Assembly: GCA_036567205.1 (NCBI GenBank)
Contig: DATCVA010000080.1
Span: forward strand, 1-8,603
Source of the DNA: DATCVA01 sp036567205
GTDB lineage: Bacteria; Pseudomonadota; Gammaproteobacteria; Burkholderiales; Burkholderiaceae_B
Length of the DNA: 8,603 nt
Direction of reading: 5' to 3'
The position numbers were made by a program, and so were the translations under genes. A model generated the notes under the pieces. It searched no databases and was not told where the DNA came from. It saw nothing but the letters and a program-made list of their open reading frames with translations. This document shows, one piece after another, positions 1 through 5,256 of the stretch; positions within the stretch are counted from its first letter, which is position 1; each line of letters opens with the position of its first letter.

Positions 1-1
1 T

Positions 2-238
2 ATTGGCGACAAAGTTGCGCTGCAAGGCAATATCGACCCGATGGCCTTATTTGGCGGTGAAGCTGCTATACGTGCTGAAACGCGGCGTGTTATTGATGAT
101 TTTGGTGCGGTTGGGAACGGCGGCCATGTATTTAATCTGGGCCATGGAATATCGCGCTTTACTCCACCCGAGGCCGTTGAAATTCTTGTCGACGAGGTGC
201 ATTCCTACAGTCGGGCAAAACACGGATTATTGCTTTAA
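2..238 (+). CDS. hemE: Uroporphyrinogen decarboxylase, C-terminal part (5' end outside window)
   Basis: This is the last 78 codons of uroporphyrinogen decarboxylase, which decarboxylates the four acetate side chains of uroporphyrinogen III to give coproporphyrinogen III in cytoplasmic heme synthesis. The visible peptide carries the family's C-terminal signatures: LQGNIDP near its start, then GHVFNLGHGI and TPPE, ending in a helix with VDEVHSYSR. The reading frame is open to the left edge and stops with TAA at 236-238, so the gene is complete at its 3' end but cut at its 5' end by the window. Family members are usually about 350-360 residues, so roughly a fifth is visible. Its C-terminus shows no oddity. 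hemE next to priA is, from memory, a common betaproteobacterial arrangement. The 300-bp gap and a hairpin after it suggest that it is transcribed separately from priA. Confidence 0.96.
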   Translation: MGDKVALQGNIDPMALFGGEAAIRAETRRVIDDFGAVGNGGHVFNLGHGISRFTPPEAVEILVDEVHSYSRAKHGLLL

Positions 239-278
239 ATCCGGCGCTAACCGTTTGTTTTTTAGTTGATATATCTAA

Positions 279-316
279 GTTGTGCACATGTGATACCGCA
301 TTGCACAACGCTTTTT
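279..316 (+). terminator. Possible weak terminator after hemE
   Basis: GTTGTGCA at 279-286 pairs perfectly with TGCACAAC at 302-309, giving an 8-bp stem with a 15-nt loop, and a run of five T follows at 312-316. It lies 41 bp past the hemE stop and is correctly oriented to end hemE transcription. The long loop and short T-run make it weak. Confidence 0.35.
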
Positions 317-334
317 GCCATCTTAGTTACACTA

Positions 335-362
335 TTGATTTCGCTTGTAAGCTATTGATAAT
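335..362 (+). promoter_or_regulatory. Candidate sigma-70 promoter for priA-rep
   Basis: TTGATT at 335-340 (4 of 6 matches to the -35 consensus) and GATAAT at 357-362 (5 of 6 matches to the -10) are separated by 16 bp. Transcription would begin near 369, upstream of both DnaA boxes, leaving a leader of about 170 nt to the preferred priA start. In DNA this AT-rich such matches arise easily by chance. Confidence 0.35.
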
Positions 363-431
363 TAAATGATTTGTTTAAGTAAAAATATATTAAGCTTAAG
401 TTAAGTAATTTCCTCAGTTGCTTTTTATTAG

Positions 432-440
432 TTATTCATA
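432..440 (+). promoter_or_regulatory. Near-consensus DnaA box
   Basis: TTATTCATA differs at one base from the DnaA box TTATNCACA. It is in the same orientation as the perfect box at 456-464, with 24 bp between their starts, and sits inside the AT-rich stretch. Confidence 0.4.
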
Positions 441-455
441 CTTTTTTCCCCAAAG

Positions 456-464
456 TTATCCACA
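456..464 (+). promoter_or_regulatory. Perfect DnaA box
   Basis: TTATCCACA is an exact match to the high-affinity DnaA box. It lies 5 bp before the upstream possible priA ATG (470) and about 75 bp before the preferred one (539). DnaA bound here could contribute to an origin or modulate priA-rep transcription. A single exact 9-mer also occurs by chance in a genome, so its weight comes from the second box and the AT-rich context. Confidence 0.55.
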
Positions 465-538
465 GGGTAATGGGTGCAACTTACAAACTCGTAAATTCAA
501 CCCTTTACCACCCTCAGCAGGAATTACTCACAGCCTTA

Positions 539-2650
539 ATGACCGACTGCAATCCACCCGTAAACACCGACCCGACAGTGCATGGTGCACCGCCAGCCAG
601 TTGCCATTGGCTAAGGGTTGCACTCGATGTTCCACTGGCAGGAGTATTCGATTACTGGTCTAGTTGTGCCGCGCCGGTTGGCAGCAGGGTCATTGTTCCG
701 TTCGGGCATCGTAAGCTGATTGGTATCGTAGTCGAATGCCCCAGCAAACCCGCGATCGAACCGGCTGTAGTCAAAGCGGTTGAACAGGTACTTGACGACT
801 TACCCCCTTTGCCCACGGACTGGATGCGGCTTGCATCGTTTGCGGCGCAGTATTATCAGCGCCCTTTAGGCGAGGTCATGCTGCCTACGCTTCCCGCGGG
901 CTTGCGTAAGGTAAGCGCCTATCAGGGAAAGCGATCGGCTGCTGGGCCCGTGCAACGCATTGATAAGCGTGCCGCGCCTAAGGTCGCCGAGGTTATTGCC
1001 GATCAGGCTCCGCAGCTTAATGCCGAGCAAGCGGCAGCAGTTAGTGCAATAGACGAACTGCAGGGCTACAAAGCCGTACTGTTGCATGGTGTCACTGGCA
1101 GCGGCAAGACCGAGGTTTATTTGCGCGCCGCTGAAAAAGTGTTGGCGCGGGGCCAGCAGGTTCTTTTTATGGTGCCTGAAATCAATCTTACGCCGCAGCT
1201 CGAGCAGTCGCTGCGGGCGCGCCTGGCTGCGATTTCGGGTTTAAAAACGCTTGCTGTGCTACATAGCGGCTTGGCCGATGGTGAACGTTTGCGCGCATGG
1301 TTAAGCGTACAGCGTGGCCAGGCTCAGGTGTTGCTGGGTACTCGCTTGTCCGTCTTCACGCCTATTCCCAACCTGGGTTTGATCATCGTCGATGAAGAGC
1401 ACGATACCTCTTATAAACAACAAGAAGGCTTGCGTTATTCCGCGCGCGATCTGGCCGTATGGCGCGCTCACGATCGCCGAATTCCGGTCATTTTAGGGTC
1501 AGCCACGCCGTCGCTTGAAACCTGGTATCACGTCGAGCGCGGGAACTATTTAAAGTTGCCGCTCGCCCATCGAGCGCGTTCCGTAGAGCTGCCCGCCGTA
1601 AGGCTGGTTGATACACGCCGGCTGGCGATGCAGCAGGGCTTCTCTCCGCAGCTTCTGGAAGCTATAGAAGGCCGGCTGAAGCGTGGCGAGCAATCCCTGA
1701 TTTTTCTCAATCGGCGCGGGTATGCTCCGGTACTTAACTGTTCTTCATGTGGCTGGGTTAGCCAGTGCCCCCGTTGCACGGCCTACACGGTATTGCATCG
1801 CGGCGGCGCCCGCCGCAATTATTTGCAGTGTCATCATTGCGGCTATCAGGCGCCGGTGCCGCGATCTTGTCCGGATTGCGGCGATCAGGATTTGCGGCCT
1901 ATGGGGCGAGGCACACAGCGTGTCGAAGAGCATTTAGCTGAAATTTTTCCTCAGGCGCGGATTGCACGCATCGATGCTGACAGTACCCGGTTAAAGGGCA
2001 GCGCCGCCGCTTTGTTTGCCAAGGTTCATGCGGGCGAGGTCGACTTGCTGGTTGGTACGCAAATGGTAGCCAAAGGGCATGACTTTGCCAATTTGGGTCT
2101 GGTTGGCGTTTTAAATGCCGATGCAATGTTATTCGCCCAGGATTTTCGAGCCCCCGAGCGTCTTTTTGCGCAGCTCATGCAGGTCGCTGGAAGGGCGGGC
2201 CGGCATGTACAGGGCGGCGAGGTCATCATTCAAACCGATTACCCTGAACAGGCTGTTTATCAGGCGCTGCTGCGTCATAATTATGTAGGCTTTGCACAGT
2301 ACGGGCTTGCCGAGCGCGAGGCGATAGGGCTGCCGCCTTATGCGTTCCAGGCCCTGTTAACGGCCGAGGCTCGCGAACTTAAGCTGGCGCTGGACTTTCT
2401 TGGCCAAGCGCGTGCGCTACCCGAAGCTCATCCTGCCGATTTTCCTACGGCATCGGCCATTACGCTATACGATCCAGTTCCCTTGCGCGTTGTGCGGGTC
2501 GCTAATATCGAACGCGCGCAGTTGTTGGTCGAAAGCCATAGCCGGCCTGCATTGCAAGCATTCTTGACTGCCTGGTCGGCTGCATTGCCCAGCCTTGCCC
2601 GTGCCACGCGCGTGCGCAGCCTGCTTGAAGTAGATCCTCTGGAGATCTGA
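539..2650 (+). CDS. priA: Primosomal replication-restart helicase PriA
   Basis: PriA is the superfamily 2 3'-to-5' DNA helicase that recognises abandoned forks and D-loops and directs reloading of the replicative helicase. From the start used here (703 aa; E. coli PriA is 732) the order is: N-terminal DNA-binding domain beginning near WLRVALDVPL; Walker A GVTGSGKTE at residues 184-192; DEEH Walker B at 285-288; eight zinc-ligand cysteines at 401, 404, 410, 413, 431, 434, 444 and 447, whose zinc module interrupts the helicase lobe; and helicase motif VI GRAGR at 551-555. All key residues are present. Start choice is uncertain: an in-frame ATG at 470 adds 23 residues that do not look PriA-like and has only AGGG two bases upstream, while ATG 539 has AGGA 16 bases upstream, so neither has an ideal ribosome binding site. 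rep follows after 2 bp, so the two are almost certainly co-transcribed. The function is secure; only the N-terminus is open. Confidence 0.96.
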   Translation: MTDCNPPVNTDPTVHGAPPASCHWLRVALDVPLAGVFDYWSSCAAPVGSRVIVPFGHRKLIGIVVECPSKPAIEPAVVKAVEQVLDDLPPLPTDWMRLASFAAQYYQRPLGEVMLPTLPAGLRKVSAYQGKRSAAGPVQRIDKRAAPKVAEVIADQAPQLNAEQAAAVSAIDELQGYKAVLLHGVTGSGKTEVYLRAAEKVLARGQQVLFMVPEINLTPQLEQSLRARLAAISGLKTLAVLHSGLADGERLRAWLSVQRGQAQVLLGTRLSVFTPIPNLGLIIVDEEHDTSYKQQEGLRYSARDLAVWRAHDRRIPVILGSATPSLETWYHVERGNYLKLPLAHRARSVELPAVRLVDTRRLAMQQGFSPQLLEAIEGRLKRGEQSLIFLNRRGYAPVLNCSSCGWVSQCPRCTAYTVLHRGGARRNYLQCHHCGYQAPVPRSCPDCGDQDLRPMGRGTQRVEEHLAEIFPQARIARIDADSTRLKGSAAALFAKVHAGEVDLLVGTQMVAKGHDFANLGLVGVLNADAMLFAQDFRAPERLFAQLMQVAGRAGRHVQGGEVIIQTDYPEQAVYQALLRHNYVGFAQYGLAEREAIGLPPYAFQALLTAEARELKLALDFLGQARALPEAHPADFPTASAITLYDPVPLRVVRVANIERAQLLVESHSRPALQAFLTAWSAALPSLARATRVRSLLEVDPLEI
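2641..2644 (+). promoter_or_regulatory. Ribosome binding site of rep inside the priA 3' end
   Basis: GGAG lies within the last codons of priA, 8 nt before the rep ATG at 2653. It supports that start and implies that translation of rep is linked to ribosomes finishing priA. Confidence 0.7.
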
Positions 2651-2652
2651 CC

Positions 2653-4752
2653 ATGTCCTCGTCCAATACGGCCATCGGTTATACCCTGGCGCCAGATTTA
2701 AATGCCCGGCAACGTGAAGCGGCGCTGTATCTGGACGGGCCTTGTCTGGTGCTGGCCGGCGCAGGCAGCGGAAAGACGCGAGTCATAACGCAAAAAATCG
2801 CTTATTTATTGCGCGAGTGCGGTTATATGGGGCGGCACATTGTGGCGCTGACCTTTACCAACAAGGCCGCGCGTGAAATGAACGAGCGTGTTAAAACACT
2901 GGTAGATTCAAAGCTCGCCAAAGGTTTAACCATCAGCACTTTTCACTCGCTGGGCGTGCGTTTTTTACGTGAAGAGGCGCAGCACGCAGGGTTAAAACCG
3001 CAATTTTCAATTCTGGACTCGACTGACGCGCTGGCAATTATTCAGGAAATGCTGGTTACGACCGATAAGGGCAGGCTGCGCGCAGTGCAGCAAACCATAT
3101 CGCTGTGGAAGAACGATCTTATGGATCCGGACGCCGCCGATCAGGCGGCCTCTACACCCAGCGAAGTGGAAGCAGCCAAAATTTACCGCAGCTACAACGC
3201 AACGCTGGCAGCCTACCAGGCCGTTGATTTTGATGATCTGATACGCTTGCCCGCTTTGCTGATGGAAACCAACCAGGCGGTCCGCGAGCGCTGGCAGGCT
3301 CGCGTGCAGTATTTGCTGGTCGACGAATATCAGGACACTAACCTGTGTCAGTATCGGTTGGTACAGTTGCTGACCGGGCAGCGGGCTATGTTGACCGCTG
3401 TGGGCGATGACGACCAGGCCATTTATGCCTGGCGCGGTGCAACAGTCGAGAATCTGGCCAAGCTGACAACCGATTACCCCGAGCTTAAAGTGATCAAGCT
3501 CGAGCAAAACTACCGGTCCGTGCAACGGATACTTTCGGCAGCTAACCAGGTCATCAGCAAGAATCCCAACCTTTTCGAAAAAAAATTATGGTCGGATCTT
3601 GGAGTGGGGGAAGCAATTCAAGTCACCCCCATGGACAATGACCAGGTAGAGGCCGAGTCTATCGCTATACGTATTTCAGCTGAACGCTTTGAGCGCCGTG
3701 CCGAATGGCGCGACTTCGCAATACTGTATCGTAGTAACCAACAGGCAAGAGTGCTTGAGCAGGCCTTGCGCAATGTGCGAATTCCATACACGATTTCGGG
3801 CGGGCAAAGTTTTTTTGACAAAGCTGAAATCCGTGACGTTTTGGCTTACTTGCGGTTAATCGCCAACGATGATGACGATCCGGCTTTTATTCGTGCCGTG
3901 ACCACGCCGCGGCGCGGTATTGGCCAAGTCACTTTGCAAACCTTAGGTCAGTTTGCCGCCGAGCGGCAGCTATCTCTGTTTGCCGCCATTTTTGAAATTG
4001 GCGCCACCGAGCGTCTGGCTGCCAAGCAACTCGAGCCGCTGCAAGTGTTCGGTGCGTTTATTCAGCGTATTCAGCAGCGTGCTGGCCGAACTGCGGCGGT
4101 ACAGTCGGCGACTTCGGTTCAGGCGGCTGCTTCAGCAGAGCCCGCTGGCCAGATTCTGGACGATTTGCTTGGGGCCATTCAATATGAGCGGTATTTGTAC
4201 GACACTCTTGAAGAGCGGCCGGCTCAGTCCCGCTGGCTGAATGTGTTGGAGCTGACAGCTTGGCTGAAGCGTAAAGCCCAGGAAGATGATTTCAATTTGT
4301 TCGAGCTGGTTCAGCATGTAGCCCTTGTGACCATGCTTGAACGAGGTGAAGACGAAGATCCGGATGCCGTCAAACTGTCGACGCTGCATGCGTCAAAAGG
4401 GCTGGAGTATCCTCATGTGTACCTGGCCGGGGTCGAAGAGGGTTTGCTGCCGCACAGAGGGCGGGACGAAGAGGACGGCGATCCGGCTAAAGCGGCAGAG
4501 TCACTGGCTCAGCGAATCCAGGAAGAGCGTCGTTTGATGTATGTGGGTATTACCCGCGCACGGCGCACCTTGCGCTTAAGCTGGTGCAAAAAGCGCCGCA
4601 GGGCGCGTGAAGATGTGGTTTGCGAGCCATCGCGCTTTATCGATGAAATGGGTTTGGCCGATATCAAAATGCAGGAAGATCCTGAGCTGCAAGCATTAAG
4701 CCCCAAGCAGCGACTGGGCATGCTTAAAGATCTGCTTAATAAAACAGCTTAA
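2653..4752 (+). CDS. rep: ATP-dependent DNA helicase Rep (UvrD/Rep superfamily 1A)
   Basis: This 699-aa protein is a superfamily 1A 3'-to-5' helicase. It resembles E. coli Rep (673 aa) more than UvrD in phrases such as CLVLAGAGSGKTRVIT near the start, WKNDL, DFDDLI, GDDDQAIY and MLERGE. Rep removes proteins ahead of forks and, with PriC in enterics, helps restart them. Visible motifs are Walker A GAGSGKT at residues 36-42, TFTNKAAREM (Ia), DEYQD at 224-228 (II), GDDDQAIYAWRGA from 251 (III), QNYR from 285 (IV), TLHASKGLE at 577-585 (V) and YVGITRAR from 630 (VI); all are intact. An Ala/Ser/Gln-rich stretch at about residues 478-499 looks like an added linker relative to E. coli Rep. The C-terminus is basic (KKRRRAR) and then Leu/Lys-rich. 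The gene starts 2 bp after priA, which fits a shared role in replication restart. Confidence 0.94.
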   Translation: MSSSNTAIGYTLAPDLNARQREAALYLDGPCLVLAGAGSGKTRVITQKIAYLLRECGYMGRHIVALTFTNKAAREMNERVKTLVDSKLAKGLTISTFHSLGVRFLREEAQHAGLKPQFSILDSTDALAIIQEMLVTTDKGRLRAVQQTISLWKNDLMDPDAADQAASTPSEVEAAKIYRSYNATLAAYQAVDFDDLIRLPALLMETNQAVRERWQARVQYLLVDEYQDTNLCQYRLVQLLTGQRAMLTAVGDDDQAIYAWRGATVENLAKLTTDYPELKVIKLEQNYRSVQRILSAANQVISKNPNLFEKKLWSDLGVGEAIQVTPMDNDQVEAESIAIRISAERFERRAEWRDFAILYRSNQQARVLEQALRNVRIPYTISGGQSFFDKAEIRDVLAYLRLIANDDDDPAFIRAVTTPRRGIGQVTLQTLGQFAAERQLSLFAAIFEIGATERLAAKQLEPLQVFGAFIQRIQQRAGRTAAVQSATSVQAAASAEPAGQILDDLLGAIQYERYLYDTLEERPAQSRWLNVLELTAWLKRKAQEDDFNLFELVQHVALVTMLERGEDEDPDAVKLSTLHASKGLEYPHVYLAGVEEGLLPHRGRDEEDGDPAKAAESLAQRIQEERRLMYVGITRARRTLRLSWCKKRRRAREDVVCEPSRFIDEMGLADIKMQEDPELQALSPKQRLGMLKDLLNKTA

Positions 4753-4767
4753 TAAAACGGCTTAATA
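4734..4767. repeat. 13-bp tandem repeat over the rep stop codon
   Basis: GCTTAATAAAAC(A/G) occurs at 4734-4746 and 4747-4759, followed by a partial third copy, GCTTAATA, at 4760-4767. The stop TAA of rep (4750-4752) lies in the second copy. Removing one copy would give the same C-terminal peptide and stop, so the duplication looks neutral, perhaps a replication-slippage product. Confidence 0.7.
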
Positions 4768-4797
4768 GCAGAAACGGCTACTTTGACGCGACAATGT

Positions 4798-4823
4798 AAA
4801 AAGCCTGCACAAGGGCAGGCTTT
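4798..4823. terminator. Bidirectional terminator between rep and the small - strand gene
   Basis: AAAGCCTGC (4800-4808) pairs with GCAGGCTTT (4815-4823) around a 6-nt loop, with five A at 4798-4802. Read on the - strand it is a GC-rich hairpin ending in five U, a sound terminator for the gene whose stop is at 4865. On the + strand the U-tract is only three long, so it is weaker for rep. Confidence 0.7.
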
Positions 4824-4864
4824 CCAACAAAAACTACAGTTCAAGACGAAGTCGTACTAAAGTA

Positions 4865-5065
4865 TCAGGCGGCAGTCAGTTGCGTTTGCTCGGAACGTGC
4901 TTCCGTCATCGCATCGTTCACGTCTAATACGTACGAAATAAAGCTCGTCAGAATGCCTTTTGCCGGGGGTAGTATGGACGCTTGCACGTTACGACCCATT
5001 TCGTTGCGAACCAGGTTGCGCTCAAGAGAATCTGTTAAACGAGTGTTGCAAGTGATAGTCGACAT
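4865..5065 (-). CDS. Small protein of unknown function (66 aa)
   Basis: I do not recognise this protein. It starts MSTITCNTRLTDSLERN, has a polar, charged N-terminal half (RNLVRNEMGRN), then a more hydrophobic stretch, ILPPAKGILTSFISYVLDV, and a polar tail ending QTQLTAA. The hydrophobic part contains K, S and D residues and is too broken to be a clear transmembrane segment; an amphipathic helix is more likely. There is one Cys (residue 6), no paired-cysteine motif and no signal peptide. I think it is real because all the parts of a gene are present: AAGGGG 6 nt before the ATG (at 5072-5077), a perfect TATAAT on the same strand at 5104-5109, and a hairpin with a U-tract about 40 nt past the stop. 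Its promoter overlaps one of two palindromic operator-like sites, so it is probably regulated. It is divergent from the CoA-transferase gene. A role cannot be assigned. Confidence 0.68.
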   Translation of the reverse strand: MSTITCNTRLTDSLERNLVRNEMGRNVQASILPPAKGILTSFISYVLDVNDAMTEARSEQTQLTAA

Positions 5066-5071
5066 ATATAG

Positions 5072-5077
5072 CCCCTT
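5072..5077 (-). promoter_or_regulatory. Ribosome binding site of the 66-aa gene
   Basis: On the - strand this reads AAGGGG, one base from AAGGAG, with 6 nt before the ATG at 5065. It supports both the reality of the gene and its start. Confidence 0.6.
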
Positions 5078-5103
5078 AGTAAGATTGGTGTCTCGATGTA
5101 TTA

Positions 5104-5132
5104 ATTATAGGGTTTACCCTAGATATAAGCAA
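5104..5132 (-). promoter_or_regulatory. Sigma-70 promoter of the 66-aa gene
   Basis: On the - strand a perfect -10 TATAAT (5109 down to 5104) follows TTGCTT (5132 down to 5127, 3 of 6 matches to the -35) with a 17-bp spacer. The poor -35 suggests either a weak promoter or one needing an activator. The left operator-like site at 5108-5121 overlaps the -10 and the spacer. Confidence 0.55.
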
Positions 5133-5158
5133 GGAGTTTCCTAGGGTAAACCCTATAA
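5105..5158. promoter_or_regulatory. Paired palindromic operator in an 18-bp perfect inverted repeat
   Basis: TTATAGGGTTTACCCTAG (5105-5122) is repeated exactly, inverted, at 5141-5158, with an 18-bp spacer. Each arm contains its own 14-bp palindrome, TAGGGTttACCCTA at 5108-5121 and its complement-oriented form at 5142-5155, with only the two central bases asymmetric. The site centres are 34 bp apart, about three helical turns, which would place two bound dimers on the same face of the helix. The left site overlaps the -10 of the - strand gene; the right site lies upstream of its -35 and ends in TATAAC (5154-5159), a possible -10 for the + strand CoA-transferase gene. The geometry suggests one regulator controlling both directions. 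I do not recognise the binding protein, and no regulator gene is in the window. Confidence 0.7.
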
Positions 5159-5159
5159 C

Positions 5160-5218
5160 CCCTAAGTGTGTTGTAAAAATGCATCGCAGGAGCGTTATTC
5201 TGTACCCCTCACTTAGGG
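5160..5218. repeat. 9-bp inverted repeat upstream of the CoA-transferase gene
   Basis: CCCTAAGTG (5160-5168) and CACTTAGGG (5210-5218) are exact inverted copies 41 bp apart. They echo the CCCTA core of the neighbouring operator and could be weaker binding sites, or stems in the leader RNA. Chance is possible. Confidence 0.35.
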
Positions 5219-5256
5219 CACAATGCTTATCTTTAGCCATCGCGATCGTCAATAAA

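Larger units (their letters stand above)
239..538. other. AT-rich hemE-priA intergenic region with DnaA boxes
   Basis: This 300-bp gap holds no convincing gene. By hand count, positions 261-450 are about 28% G+C and 361-440 only about 19%, far below the flanking coding DNA. It contains a perfect DnaA box at 456-464 and a one-mismatch box at 432-440, both on the + strand, plus a weaker relative, TTGTGCACA, at 280-288. A palindrome TTAAGCTTAA lies at 390-399. AT-rich DNA beside DnaA boxes is the layout of an origin unwinding region, but it could equally be a DnaA-sensitive priA promoter. Confidence 0.6.

Noticed and set aside
3..269. An 88-codon + strand frame overlapping the hemE end
   Set aside because: It is out of frame with the clear HemE C-terminal signatures, and its translation is compositionally random.
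280..308. TTGTGCACA at 280-288 as a third DnaA box
   Set aside because: It departs from the consensus at the third base, and part of it is explained by the hairpin at 279-309, so it is mentioned but not called as a site.
3007..3525. A 172-codon reading frame on the - strand inside rep
   Set aside because: It lies wholly opposite the conserved helicase motifs of rep and its translation has no family-like pattern, so it is a shadow frame.
5105..5158. The 18-bp inverted repeat as insertion-sequence ends or an attachment site
   Set aside because: Only 18 bp lie between the arms, there is no transposase or target duplication, and the position over a promoter fits an operator better.
5179..5256. 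N-terminal extension of the CoA-transferase from ATG 5179, with a mildly hydrophobic run
   Set aside because: CoA-transferases of this family are cytoplasmic and start close to the GIRVLDL motif; the extension has no ribosome binding site and overlaps the probable leader.
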